Assembly (NCBI GenBank): GCA_001603955.1
Contig: LVAA01000028.1
Location: 1 to 44,347 of the forward strand
DNA from: Syntrophobacterales bacterium Delta_02
GTDB taxonomy: Bacteria; Desulfobacterota; Syntrophorhabdia; Syntrophorhabdales; Syntrophorhabdaceae
Direction of reading: 5' to 3'
DNA: 44,347 bases
A program made the translations under genes and the position numbers. Of the stretch, positions 15,395-24,139 are shown piece after piece. Position 1 is the stretch's first letter; the number at the start of each line of letters is the position of its first letter. The notes under the pieces are model-generated. The model searched no databases, had not been told where the DNA came from, and saw nothing but the letters and a program-made list of their open reading frames with translations.

Positions 15395-16048
15395 CTAAAA
15401 GAATTCATTCAGGATCATCTTGAAGTTCTTTTCGATCCTGTCACGTCCCGCCACGACCTCTCCGTGACCGGGAATGAGGTATTCAATGTCCAGTGAAGCC
15501 AGCTTCCCGATACTTTGTCCAAGGACTTCCATGTTTCCCCCCGGCAGGTCTGTCCGCCCGACTCCCAGGTAAAAAAGGGTGTCGCCGGATATGAGAAGCC
15601 TCTTCTCCTCACAGTAGAAACACAGCGACCCGGGAGAGTGGCCGGGGGTGAGGATGACGCGGAAGACGATATCGCCGATGGCGAGCGTGCCTTCATTGAG
15701 ATAGAAGGAATAGGGCTTCCGGGGCATTTCGCAGCCCGTCATGAGGTAGAGGTCTTTGCCGCCGCCGCTCAGGTGCTCGAACTCCACCTTGCCTATGGCC
15801 CTCATGGTCTGCGCGTCGAAAGCATCGATGCCTTCGATATGGTCGGGATGGCCGTGGGTGCCGATGACGAGCCTGACGGATTCGATGTTCCTGCCGTCCC
15901 GAGACATGCCGTTCATCACATTTCCCAGAAAATTCTTGTGTCCCGGGTCGATGAGCGTGGGCACCGGCCCGTCGATGAACACCGTGTTGCAGTTGTTCGC
16001 CTCGTATGAGGTCCAGGGGTAAACGTAGATGTTGTCGAGGAGTTTCAT
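15395..16048 (-). CDS. Metallo-beta-lactamase-fold hydrolase (glyoxalase II-like)
   Basis: The 217-residue product has the metal-binding motif THGHPDH (His65, His67, Asp69, His70), TPGHSPGSLCFY with the next His, ISGDTLF with the bridging Asp, and IPGHGE with the last His. This is the full set for a binuclear MBL hydrolase of the glyoxalase II/persulfide dioxygenase group. The start overlaps the end of the PP-loop gene by 4 bp and has AGGAGG upstream. Downstream of two sulfur-transfer-type genes, a persulfide or thioester substrate is a reasonable guess, but sequence alone cannot decide. Confidence 0.82.
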   Translation of the reverse strand: MKLLDNIYVYPWTSYEANNCNTVFIDGPVPTLIDPGHKNFLGNVMNGMSRDGRNIESVRLVIGTHGHPDHIEGIDAFDAQTMRAIGKVEFEHLSGGGKDLYLMTGCEMPRKPYSFYLNEGTLAIGDIVFRVILTPGHSPGSLCFYCEEKRLLISGDTLFYLGVGRTDLPGGNMEVLGQSIGKLASLDIEYLIPGHGEVVAGRDRIEKNFKMILNEFF

Positions 16049-17049
16049 GGGGCCTCCTGTTGTATGAGCATGGCGTCGCTGTCTATCTCCTCAACTTGAA
16101 AGGAAAAAGTCCTGCTCGTGCCGTCGCCTATCTCCACCGTTGCCGTCCCCGGCACGTCCTTGCCGTAACGGGCGAGGATGCGGGCCGACGTGAGAAGGAT
16201 CTCTTCCGAGAGTTCTTCAGCCTTGAGTATTCCCCGCGGTCCCTTGAAATCGACGGGGTCCACGGTGATGTACGGTGCCTCTCCCATGACGGCCAGCTGT
16301 TCGTTCTCGCGTTCATTCCTGGCGACGACGAACTTCGCTGAAGGGGACAGCCTGAAATGCCTGCCGACGGTCAGGAGTTCGATATCCTTCGTTGTGTAGG
16401 CCCTGTCCGTTGCCATGAGGTCCCTGAGCTTCTTCGAAAAGATGGGGTCCGTGAGCAGGCACCCTCCTCCGGGCAGATCGAACGCGGAAAGGCCGTAGGT
16501 CTCGACGAGCCGGTACTGCACCTGCCGTGACCTGCCCGAGACATCGAGGAGCCTCTCCCTGTCGACAATGCCTTCCTGTTCGGGAATGCTTGGAGGGAAC
16601 AGTCTGGCGGACAGGGGCCGCACGATGAGGCCTGTCAGTTCACTTCGTTTCTCGATGAGCTCTATGGTATTGCGCCGCTGGGACATCGGCCTCTGGCCCA
16701 GGACCTCTCCGGTGACTACGAAGGATGCATCCAACTCGGCCAGGAGCCCTTTCGTGAGGCGGAGCATGTATATCCGGCAGTCTATGCAGGGGTTCATGTT
16801 CTTTCCGTATCCGTAGCGGGGGTTCTTGACGATCTCGAGATAATCGTCACCCTTGTTTCTTGTGACGATCTCGATACCGAGTTCCCGGGCCGTGCGGAGG
16901 GCCATATGACCGCGCTGCCTGTCCCTTTTGCTCGCGAATATGGAGCTGAAATGCAGGCCGACCACTTCGATGCCCTGTTCGATGACGAGTTTTGTGGCGA
17001 CGATGCTGTCAAGGCCGCCGGATATTAGTGATATTGCGCGTTTCTTCAT
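16045..17049 (-). CDS. PP-loop ATPase, tRNA-thiolation-like, with NFACT-R (DUF814)-like C-terminus
   Basis: The 334-residue product (start MKKRAISL at 17049) has the PP-loop SGGLDS at residues 10-15, used to adenylate a target before sulfur insertion. A CIDCRIYML cysteine pair and VVTGEVLGQRPMSQ follow, as in MnmA/ThiI-like enzymes. From about residue 225 it carries VGRHFRLSPSAKFVVARNERENE, resembling the RNA-binding NFACT-R (DUF814) domain. The likely role is sulfur modification of tRNA, although the exact position is unknown. It lies 37 bp after the DUF39 gene and overlaps the MBL gene by ATGA. An upstream extension to 17127 has no family support. Confidence 0.75.
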   Translation of the reverse strand: MKKRAISLISGGLDSIVATKLVIEQGIEVVGLHFSSIFASKRDRQRGHMALRTARELGIEIVTRNKGDDYLEIVKNPRYGYGKNMNPCIDCRIYMLRLTKGLLAELDASFVVTGEVLGQRPMSQRRNTIELIEKRSELTGLIVRPLSARLFPPSIPEQEGIVDRERLLDVSGRSRQVQYRLVETYGLSAFDLPGGGCLLTDPIFSKKLRDLMATDRAYTTKDIELLTVGRHFRLSPSAKFVVARNERENEQLAVMGEAPYITVDPVDFKGPRGILKAEELSEEILLTSARILARYGKDVPGTATVEIGDGTSRTFSFQVEEIDSDAMLIQQEAP

Positions 17050-17086
17050 GATGCGATGCCTGCCGGACCGCTCCCCGGGAACCTGC

Positions 17087-18298
17087 CTATTGCATTTCCT
17101 CCGGTGTCCGCTCGTCGAGTGTGACAAGACTGATTCCCGAATCGACCCCCGGTAAGGGCTCCACGGGATTGGTGAGCAGGAAACTCCCCGTTTCCACCCA
17201 TGTCTTGAGGGTGGAGGCTATTTCACGGGCCTTCGAGTAGCTCGATACGGGGAAGGTAGGCACGTCTTTTCCCTTCACTGTAATTTTCCCCGACTTGAGC
17301 TCGGCATAGGTGACCTCGCAAAGACTGGCCCCCGTCCGCTGGGGGTAGTCCGTGGAGTAATCCACGACCTGGGCATAGAACTCTTCGTCGCCCCGGGACG
17401 TGAAGAAGGCCATTTCCTCGTCGATGACGGGTATGGGGATCCCCAGACCCACGAACATCGTGGGGCCGTACCCGAGGAAGCTCGCGCCCCGGAGATAGTT
17501 GCCCGACATCTGCTTTGCGTCCCCGACGACGGCAAGTGTGCCCGCGCCCCCCTTCGGCAGTCCCTCGGGGGTCCGGGCGGCGCAGGGATTGTGCTGCGTG
17601 CCATTCCACGCTACGTACCCGATCCCGCCTCCCAGGAATATCCGGGTCCCTATACCGATCGTCCTGTACTTCGGGTCCTTGAGAAGGGGAGACAGCTGCC
17701 CCGCGCTGGAATACGTGGCGCTCCCCAGGTTCGGTTTGATGACACCCATGTACGTATGGATCACCCGGTCGGAGACGTTGACCCCGACGTTGTAGTTCTG
17801 GTAGCCGTTCCTCGGGCTGTATATGTAGGCCTCGTTGACTGTTTCCTTGTTGATGTAGGTTTCGATCCTTTTTCTCGGGTAACAGTCGGTACCGTAGCTG
17901 GTCGCCTCGAGCCTGATGGGCTTTCCGCTCACGAATTCCTCAATGACGTGCCCGCCGCCGTATTTGAAAGCCCCGGGATAGACGGTGTTCCTCGGGTCGT
18001 TGTCGGGCATGGAGGTGGCCCCGAGGTAGATGTCCACGGCTGCGATGCCGCAATATGCGGGGACGTCGTTGAGGTAGCACTTTCCTCCGCCGATCTTGAT
18101 CCTGGGTTTGGAGTGTCCGAGGTTCATGAACATGCCGCTTGAACACATGGGGCCGAAGGTGCCCGTCGTTACGACGTCGACATACTGAGCGGCCTTCTTC
18201 GTGCCATCTTTCTTCACGATCTCGACCATTTCCTCGGCAGTCACGACGACGACCTTACCCTTTTTTATCTTCTCATTGATCTCGGCGATACTCTTCAA
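17087..18298 (-). CDS. DUF39 homocysteine-biosynthesis protein (aspartate semialdehyde sulfurtransferase)
   Basis: The 403-residue product matches the DUF39 family that, in methanogens and several sulfur-metabolising anaerobes, turns aspartate semialdehyde and sulfide into homocysteine. Hallmarks are VVTTGTFGPMCSSGMFMNLGHSKP, GGGKCYLNDVPAYCG, a SYGTDCYPRKR cysteine, GIGTRIFLGGGIGY and TQHNPCAARTPEG. No ferredoxin or CBS domain is attached, so its NIL/ferredoxin partner must be elsewhere. The start is TTG with GGAGGAA upstream. As first gene of a set with a PP-loop protein and an MBL protein, it points to a small sulfur-handling operon. Confidence 0.85.
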   Translation of the reverse strand: MKSIAEINEKIKKGKVVVVTAEEMVEIVKKDGTKKAAQYVDVVTTGTFGPMCSSGMFMNLGHSKPRIKIGGGKCYLNDVPAYCGIAAVDIYLGATSMPDNDPRNTVYPGAFKYGGGHVIEEFVSGKPIRLEATSYGTDCYPRKRIETYINKETVNEAYIYSPRNGYQNYNVGVNVSDRVIHTYMGVIKPNLGSATYSSAGQLSPLLKDPKYRTIGIGTRIFLGGGIGYVAWNGTQHNPCAARTPEGLPKGGAGTLAVVGDAKQMSGNYLRGASFLGYGPTMFVGLGIPIPVIDEEMAFFTSRGDEEFYAQVVDYSTDYPQRTGASLCEVTYAELKSGKITVKGKDVPTFPVSSYSKAREIASTLKTWVETGSFLLTNPVEPLPGVDSGISLVTLDERTPEEMQ

Positions 18299-18386
18299 TA
18301 TTTCCTCCCTGGAACATTGCGCGGATCCAGTTTATATGGCTTAAGAAGGCCCGGTCGATCCTGGATTGCCCGACAGACTGGTACAT

Positions 18387-18392
18387 AGTATA
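18387..18392 (-). promoter_or_regulatory. Possible -10 box for the DUF39 operon
   Basis: TATACT on the minus strand lies about 90 bp ahead of the DUF39 start. No good -35 box is found at normal spacing, so this is only a candidate. Confidence 0.3.
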
Positions 18393-18420
18393 CACCAATT
18401 CAGGCACTTTTTTTAGTCTT

Positions 18421-19110
18421 TTAGTCGATAGCGACGTTGAACTTGATCTCCGCCTCGGAGCGCCGTCCGTAAACCGGTCTGAGATCGGCGGGCCGACCGG
18501 GGTCGGTCAGAGGAAGTCTGTCGTCGACGAGGACCTGACCGCGGACGTGGTCGTATTCCCCGTGGATGACCGTGATGCCCTCAAGCCCCGAAAGGTGTTC
18601 CTCGCAGAGCCGCGAGCCCGTCCCGAAGCAGACGCAGGGTGTCCTGAGGACCTCGGGTACGTCGGCGGGACGCATGGCGGTATAGGCCGAAAGGCGCGTG
18701 AGGCTGCCGCGTGAGACGTGGTAGAGAGACAGGAAGACCTCGGATTTCTTCGCGTCCACCAGCGGACACAGGTACGAGCCCTCCCGGTCAGCCAGGGCGA
18801 AGGCCAACGCGTCAAGTGTGGGGATCCCCGTGAGGGGCACCCCCGTCGCGGCGTGTATGCCCTTGCAGAACGAAAGGGCTACCCGGATCCCTGTGAAGGA
18901 ACCCGGCCCCAGGGTGACGGCGAGACCTGTCAGCTCCCTTACGGTACGGCCGTGGGAGGCGAGGATGGCCTCGGCCGCCTCCGGCAGTATCTGGGAAGGA
19001 GAGCGCGATTCCTTGATCCTGCGTTCATCGATGAGGCCCCGGTCCCCCGCCAGGGCGAGGACGAGGTGATCGATGGAATTATCGATGGCAAGTACGAGCT
19101 TATTTGCCAT
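18421..19110 (-). CDS. tsaB: tRNA threonylcarbamoyladenosine synthesis protein TsaB
   Basis: TsaB is the dimerising partner of TsaD in making t6A37 on tRNAs that read ANN codons. The 229-residue product has LAIDNSIDHLVLAL at the N-terminus, VTLGPGSFTGIRVALSFCKG (the family signature), VPLTGIPTLDALA and LVDAKKSEVF. Its start overlaps the end of rseP by 11 bp, with no strong ribosome-binding site, so coupling is likely. It is the last gene of the rpsB-to-tsaB chain; no hairpin with T tract follows, and a roughly 120-bp gap separates it from the DUF39 gene. Confidence 0.92.
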   Translation of the reverse strand: MANKLVLAIDNSIDHLVLALAGDRGLIDERRIKESRSPSQILPEAAEAILASHGRTVRELTGLAVTLGPGSFTGIRVALSFCKGIHAATGVPLTGIPTLDALAFALADREGSYLCPLVDAKKSEVFLSLYHVSRGSLTRLSAYTAMRPADVPEVLRTPCVCFGTGSRLCEEHLSGLEGITVIHGEYDHVRGQVLVDDRLPLTDPGRPADLRPVYGRRSEAEIKFNVAID

Positions 19111-20182
19111 GGAAGTACTTGCCGAAATCGAAGATCCTGTCGAAATCGTTGTAGAATGCGAAAACCATTATGATGAGCAGGATGACAAGCCCCACCGTCT
19201 GGGCCACCTCCTGCACCTTCTGGGAGATCTTCCTGCGGATGACGATCTCGATGGCGTTAAAAAGGATGTGGCCGCCATCGAGGACGGGGATGGGAAGCAG
19301 GTTGATGATGCCCAGATTGATGCTTATGAGCGCAAAGAAAAAGACAAAATCGCCGAGGCCCTTCTTTGCCCTCTTGCTTGCCTCCTGGAAGATGAGGACG
19401 GGCCCCCCGATGTTCTTGGGCGAAATGGAGCCCTGTATGATCTTTACTATCCCCACTACGGTTATCCGGGAGTACTCCCAGGTCATGTGAAAGGCGAGCC
19501 CCACCGCCTGCGCCGGATCCTGCTTTCTCTTTACGACCTCATCGGACCTTTCTATGCCGAGTATCCTGCGCTTGTACGGCTCGCCGAAGACGTCCTTTTC
19601 CTCGATGGTCATGGGTTTGATGGTAAGATCGACGGGAGTGCCGTTCCGGTCGATGACCACCTCGACGGTATCGCCCTGGGCCTGGTCTATGGTGGTGGCG
19701 ATATCGAGGAATTCCCTTACCTCCTTGCCATCGACCTTGACGATGACGTCACCCGCCTTTATGCCGGCCGCCTGCGCGGGAGTGTCCGCGGCAACCTTGC
19801 CGACGCGCGCCGAGGGTACGTTGTAGCCGATGATGGAGACGAAATAGAAGACGAAAAGGGCGAGAAGGATATTGAAGAGGGGCCCTGCCACGGCGACGAG
19901 TATCCTCACGTAGGGAGGCTTGTGGGAGAAGGACCTTGGCTTGTCTTCCTCCGCGACTTCTTCGTCGGGAGATTCACCGAGGAGTTTCACGTAACCGCCC
20001 ATGGGAACCGCGGATATGGCGTATTCCGTTTCCCCCCGGGTGAAGCGGAGGAGCTTCTTCCCGAAGCCTATGGAGAAAGTGAGGACCTTGATACCGAAGA
20101 ACCTCGCCACCAGGAAGTGCCCGAACTCGTGCACCAGTATGAGAAGCGCGAGGGCGATGAGAAAATACAAAAAGGAGATCAT
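19100..20182 (-). CDS. rseP: Site-2 intramembrane metalloprotease RseP
   Basis: The 360-residue inner-membrane protease has HEFGH at residues 18-22 in the first membrane segment and the third ligand in NLLPIPVLDGGHILFNAIE near residues 296-315. One PDZ domain (about 125-205, with DTPAQAAGIKAGDVIVKVDGKEV) lies between. E. coli RseP has two PDZ domains and about 450 residues, so this is the single-PDZ form common outside the gamma group. It cuts anti-sigma factors and leftover signal peptides within the membrane. It overlaps dxr by ATGA, in the conserved dxr-rseP order. Confidence 0.94.
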   Translation of the reverse strand: MISFLYFLIALALLILVHEFGHFLVARFFGIKVLTFSIGFGKKLLRFTRGETEYAISAVPMGGYVKLLGESPDEEVAEEDKPRSFSHKPPYVRILVAVAGPLFNILLALFVFYFVSIIGYNVPSARVGKVAADTPAQAAGIKAGDVIVKVDGKEVREFLDIATTIDQAQGDTVEVVIDRNGTPVDLTIKPMTIEEKDVFGEPYKRRILGIERSDEVVKRKQDPAQAVGLAFHMTWEYSRITVVGIVKIIQGSISPKNIGGPVLIFQEASKRAKKGLGDFVFFFALISINLGIINLLPIPVLDGGHILFNAIEIVIRRKISQKVQEVAQTVGLVILLIIMVFAFYNDFDRIFDFGKYFHGK

Positions 20183-21339
20183 GATCTTTTTCGTCCTGTA
20201 CCAGTTATTTTAGTCATTGCTGTGTCCCGTGTCCACGCCGCCGCCGCAAGTACCCCTTCGAGGGTGTCGATGACCGGTTCGCCGGAGGTATCCGCCAGGG
20301 TCTCGGCGACGACGCGGGGTATGTCGGTGAATCGTATGCGTCCGTCGATGAAGGCCTGTACGGCCACCTCGTTGGACACGTTGTACGCGATGCAGGTGCT
20401 GTCGCCTTCCGCGAGAGCCTCATACGCGAGGCGGATCGAGGGGAACCTCCCGAGGTCCGGCGGATGAAAGGTGAGTTTCATACGCCCGCTGAGATCGAGG
20501 GGTGAGAAGGGCAGGGCAAGCCGTTCTTCGTCGTTCAGCGCATAGGCGATAGGGATCTTCATGTCCGGGCTCGCCATGTACGCCAGGACAGAGTTGTCGG
20601 AAAGCTCGACCATGCCGTGGACGATGCTTTCGGGATGGACAAGGGTCTTTATCTTCCCGGGCTCGAGATCGAATAGCCAGCGCGCCTCCATGATCTCAAG
20701 CCCCTTGTTCATGAGCGTCGCGGAATCGAGGGTGATCTTCTGCCCCATCCTCCACGTGGGATGGTTCATGGCCTGGGAGAGCTCCACCGTTTCCAGGGCC
20801 TTCTTCGTGTGCTTCCTGAAGGGGCCTCCCGAGGCGGTGATGATGAGGGAGCGGACCTCCTTGCCTTCCACGCCCTTGAGGAGCTGATAGAGCGCGGAGT
20901 GCTCGCTGTCGACGGGTATGAGCCGGGATGTCTTCGCGGAAAGGATCTTCCTGATGATCCTGCCGGCCATGACCAGGCTTTCCTTGTTGGCAAGGGCAAG
21001 GACCTTTCCGCACTTCAGGGCTTCGATGGTAGGCTCGAGCCCGATACTGCCGGGGAGGGCATTGACGACGGTCTCAACGTCGGAGCGGATCATCTCTTTC
21101 ATGCCTTCGATGCCTGCGTGGACACGTATGCCGGGCGCGGTGACCGCGCTTACCTGCCTTTCGTCGAAGACGCAGGCCGCGCGGGGTTTGAAGCGGGCGA
21201 TCTGTTCGTTGAGGAGTTCTATGTTGTTCCTGCAGGCAAGACCGCAGACCTCGAAGGCCGCGGGGTTGTTGGCGATGACCTCAAGTGTCGCCGTGCCGAT
21301 AGAGCCGGTGGAACCCAGTATGAGTACTTTTTTCTTCAT
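20179..21339 (-). CDS. dxr: 1-deoxy-D-xylulose 5-phosphate reductoisomerase
   Basis: Dxr makes MEP from DXP with NADPH, the committed step of the non-mevalonate isoprenoid pathway. The 386-residue product has GSTGSIG at residues 9-15, ALANKESLV, PVDSEHSALYQLL, ASGGPF, TWRMGQKITLDSATLMNKGLE and HPESIVHGMVE, covering the NADPH- and metal-binding sites. The start is set at 21339 because it gives an ATGA overlap with cdsA; 21354 and a GTG at 21363 are less likely. Its product supplies UppS, encoded two genes upstream in the same operon. Confidence 0.95.
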   Translation of the reverse strand: MKKKVLILGSTGSIGTATLEVIANNPAAFEVCGLACRNNIELLNEQIARFKPRAACVFDERQVSAVTAPGIRVHAGIEGMKEMIRSDVETVVNALPGSIGLEPTIEALKCGKVLALANKESLVMAGRIIRKILSAKTSRLIPVDSEHSALYQLLKGVEGKEVRSLIITASGGPFRKHTKKALETVELSQAMNHPTWRMGQKITLDSATLMNKGLEIMEARWLFDLEPGKIKTLVHPESIVHGMVELSDNSVLAYMASPDMKIPIAYALNDEERLALPFSPLDLSGRMKLTFHPPDLGRFPSIRLAYEALAEGDSTCIAYNVSNEVAVQAFIDGRIRFTDIPRVVAETLADTSGEPVIDTLEGVLAAAAWTRDTAMTKITGTGRKRS

Positions 21340-22136
21340 AGGTATCTCGTCCATACCAGACACATGTAAAGGAAGGGGGCCGTGAAGACGAAGCTATCGA
21401 TACGGTCCAGGAGCCCGCCGTGCCCGGGAATGAGCTGTGAGGAATCCTTTGTGTTGAACACCCTCTTGCATGCCGATTCGAGAAGGTCGCCTGCCTGCCC
21501 GAGCAAGCCTGTTGCGGCTCCCACGCCGAGGGCCACCGGAATGCTCAGGCCCAGCAGCCGGCAGGCCGCGGTTATGACCACCAGGGAGCCCAGAACGGCG
21601 CCGAAGAGGCCTTCAACGGTTTTCTTCGGGCTGATCCGGGGAGCCAGCGGGTGCTTTCCGAATTTCTTCCCGATGCCGTAGGCGAAGATGTCGCTTGCCC
21701 AGATGGAAAAGAGAAGGATGAGAGGGAACAACCTGTCCAGTTCCTTCAGCAGGTAGAGGTAGAAGAAGGGGATGAGGATGAAGAGGTTGCAGAAGAGGAG
21801 AAGGGCGGTCTGACCTGTCAGGTCACGGTTCGCCTCTTCAAAGGATGCCTTTCTGTCGAACACCTTGAAGACGATTACGATGAATGCCGATGCCATCATC
21901 CAGAACAGGTATATCTGGAAGAGGCGAAAGTAAAGAGGAACCGTTCCGGCGATGACGAGGACCGCGACAAGGTATTTCATGCGGCAGCCAGCGAGGGTCG
22001 CGGCCTCCAGGAATGCCACGACACTGATGGCGAGAAGAAGGGTGAGGAACCAATCCGCGGGCAGGATATAGAAGAGAAAGGCGATGACGGGGGCAATGCA
22101 TATGCCCGTGATGACGCGCTTTTTCAGTTCTCCCAA
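21336..22136 (-). CDS. cdsA: Phosphatidate cytidylyltransferase
   Basis: CdsA makes CDP-diacylglycerol for phospholipid synthesis in the inner membrane. The 266-residue product is very hydrophobic, with about seven membrane segments. It carries the full C-terminal signature ESACKRVFNTKDSSQLIPGH followed by GGLLDRID. The start is TTG, directly after the uppS stop with no spacer and with AAAGGAT 8 bases upstream; no ATG or GTG is well placed, so TTG initiation is probable. Confidence 0.93.
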   Translation of the reverse strand: MGELKKRVITGICIAPVIAFLFYILPADWFLTLLLAISVVAFLEAATLAGCRMKYLVAVLVIAGTVPLYFRLFQIYLFWMMASAFIVIVFKVFDRKASFEEANRDLTGQTALLLFCNLFILIPFFYLYLLKELDRLFPLILLFSIWASDIFAYGIGKKFGKHPLAPRISPKKTVEGLFGAVLGSLVVITAACRLLGLSIPVALGVGAATGLLGQAGDLLESACKRVFNTKDSSQLIPGHGGLLDRIDSFVFTAPFLYMCLVWTRYL

Positions 22137-22856
22137 TCAGAAATCCTTTACGTTTCCAAACCTTCTGTCACGCTTCGCGAATTCGGCCAGCGCGTCGAGA
22201 AAGGCCTGTTTTCGAAAATCGGGCCAGAGGATATCGGTCACGTAGATCTCGGTATAGGCCACCTGCCAGAGCAGAAAATTGGAGAGCCTCATCTCCCCGC
22301 TGGTGCGGATGAGGAAGTCGGGATCGGGTATCTCCGGACTGTAAAGATGCCGTCTGAAGGCTTTTTCATCGATCCTTTTCACGAGGCCCTTCTTCACATC
22401 CTCGCACAGGTGGCGTACGGAGCGTATGATCTCCCTGCGGCCGCTGTAGCTCAGGGCGATCGACAGGACAAGGTTCCTGTTGCGCTCCGTCTTCTTCATC
22501 ACAGCATCGAACTGTGCCTGGAGCGACTTCGAGAAATCACCTCTCTCGCCGATGATGTTGAAGCGTATACCGCGGTCCATCATCATGGGGAGTTCCTCTT
22601 CCAGGTAGAGGCCGAGAAGGAACATCAGCGCCTTGACCTCTTCCCTTGGCCGGGACCAGTTCTCCTTCGAGAAGGCATAGAGGGTGAGATAAGGAATGCC
22701 CAGCTCGCAGGTCGCCTCGGTGATGTCCCGGACCGAGTCGATCCCGACCTTGTGGCCTTCGACTCTCCTGAGTCTCTGCTGTTTCGCCCATCTGCCGTTC
22801 CCATCCATGATGATGGCGACGTGAGTGGGCAATCTGTCGGGAACCTTTTCTTTCAT
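22137..22856 (-). CDS. uppS: Undecaprenyl diphosphate synthase
   Basis: UppS adds isopentenyl units to make the C55 lipid carrier for peptidoglycan and polysaccharide synthesis. The 239-residue product has HVAIIMDGNGRWAKQQ with the catalytic Asp18, EGHKVGIDSVRDI, TLYAFSKENWSRP and, near the end, DPDFLIRTSGEMRLSNFLLWQ and DILWPDF. Length and order are standard for the cis-prenyltransferase family. It starts 12 bp after frr with a weak GAGCGA ribosome-binding site. Confidence 0.96.
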   Translation of the reverse strand: MKEKVPDRLPTHVAIIMDGNGRWAKQQRLRRVEGHKVGIDSVRDITEATCELGIPYLTLYAFSKENWSRPREEVKALMFLLGLYLEEELPMMMDRGIRFNIIGERGDFSKSLQAQFDAVMKKTERNRNLVLSIALSYSGRREIIRSVRHLCEDVKKGLVKRIDEKAFRRHLYSPEIPDPDFLIRTSGEMRLSNFLLWQVAYTEIYVTDILWPDFRKQAFLDALAEFAKRDRRFGNVKDF

Positions 22857-22868
22857 CGATAACGTCGC

Positions 22869-23426
22869 TCAGATGGAGAGTATCTCTTTTTCTTTCTCGG
22901 AAAAGAGCTTTTCTGCCATGTCTATGTGCTTGTCCGTGAGCTTCTGGACGTCGTCCTGTTTCTTCTTGAGATCGTCCTGGGAGATGGCCTTGTCCTTCTC
23001 CAGCTTCTTCAGTTTCTCGTTGATGTCCCTTCGGACGTTTCGCATGGCGACGCGGGTGCCCTCGAGCATCTTGCTTCCCTGCTTCGTGAGTTCCTTGCGC
23101 CTCTCTTCGGTGAGCTTCGGAAAGGTCAGCCGGATGGTCTTGCCGTCGGACATGGGATTGACTCCGAGATCGGATTTCTGAATAGCTTTCTCGATCTCCG
23201 CGATGACGGTATTGTCCCAGGGCTGTATGGTGATGGTCCGCGAATCGGGGACCCCGAGGGTCGCCACCTGGTTGAGCGGGGTGGGCTGCTTGTAATAGTC
23301 TATCTTGATATCCTCCAGCAGGGATACCGAGGCGACACCGGTGCGCAGTTTCGAGAAGTCCTTCTTGAGTGCCGCGAGTGATTTCTTCAGCTTGTCCTCA
23401 AGTTCGGTCATAACGTCATTGCTCAT
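22869..23426 (-). CDS. frr: Ribosome recycling factor
   Basis: RRF with EF-G splits the ribosome after termination. The 185-residue product is nearly all helical and charged, with KDFSKLRTGVASVSLLEDIKIDYY, PLNQVATLGVPDSRTITIQPWD, IRLTFPKLTEERRKEL and VAMRNVRRDINEKLKKLEKD in the usual order. Length equals E. coli RRF (185). GAGGAGG lies before the ATG. It starts 4 bp after the pyrH stop. Confidence 0.96.
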   Translation of the reverse strand: MSNDVMTELEDKLKKSLAALKKDFSKLRTGVASVSLLEDIKIDYYKQPTPLNQVATLGVPDSRTITIQPWDNTVIAEIEKAIQKSDLGVNPMSDGKTIRLTFPKLTEERRKELTKQGSKMLEGTRVAMRNVRRDINEKLKKLEKDKAISQDDLKKKQDDVQKLTDKHIDMAEKLFSEKEKEILSI

Positions 23427-23430
23427 AGGG

Positions 23431-24138
23431 TTACCTCCTCACGATCGTCCCTATTTTCTCGCCAAGAACCACTTTCCTCAAGTTATCCCCGACGCGTATA
23501 CTGAACACGGCGATGGGGATGTCGTTCTCCTTGCAAAGCGTTATAGCGGTAAGGTCCATGACCTGAAGGTCTTTCTCCAGGACCTCGCTGTAAGATATTT
23601 CCGGGTAGAAGACGGCGTCGGTGTGGACCTCGGGGTCCCTGTCGTAGACGCCGTCCACCTTCGTGGCCTTCATGAGTATGTCCGCCCTCGTCTCGACGGC
23701 GCGAAGGGCCGCGGCGGTGTCGGTGGTGAAGTAGGGGTTGCCCGTTCCGCAGGCGAAGATAACTATCTTTCCCTCGTTGAGGTAGCTCCTGGCCCGCGCA
23801 TGGTCGTAAGGTTCGGCTATCCTTTCCAGGGCGAGCGCCGTTTGCACCACCGCCGGAGTGCCCATCCTGATGAGCGTGTCCTGGAGGACGAGGGCGTTGA
23901 TGACGGTTGCCACCATACCGACGTAGTCTCCGGTGACGCGGTCCATCCCCTCCTTCTCGCCCTTCTTCCCGCGGTATATGTTGCCGCCGCCGAGCACGAT
24001 GGCGACCTCGACGCCAAGTCCTCGAACATCTCCTATCTGGCCGGCAATGTCGGCAACAGTGGCATGATCGATGCCATGCCCCTCGTTGCCCATGAGAACC
24101 TCACCGCTGAGTTTGAGGAGAATCCTCTTGTATCTCAT
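23431..24138 (-). CDS. pyrH: UMP kinase
   Basis: PyrH phosphorylates UMP to UDP. The 235-residue product has RILLKLSGEVLMG at the N-terminus, VLGGGNIYRG, GDYVGMVATVINALVLQD, IFACGTGNPYFTTDTAAALRA and KATKVDGVYDRDP, all hallmarks of the bacterial amino-acid-kinase-fold UMP kinase. AGGA lies 7 bases before the ATG. It follows tsf by one base. Confidence 0.96.
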   Translation of the reverse strand: MRYKRILLKLSGEVLMGNEGHGIDHATVADIAGQIGDVRGLGVEVAIVLGGGNIYRGKKGEKEGMDRVTGDYVGMVATVINALVLQDTLIRMGTPAVVQTALALERIAEPYDHARARSYLNEGKIVIFACGTGNPYFTTDTAAALRAVETRADILMKATKVDGVYDRDPEVHTDAVFYPEISYSEVLEKDLQVMDLTAITLCKENDIPIAVFSIRVGDNLRKVVLGEKIGTIVRR

Positions 24139-24139
24139 G

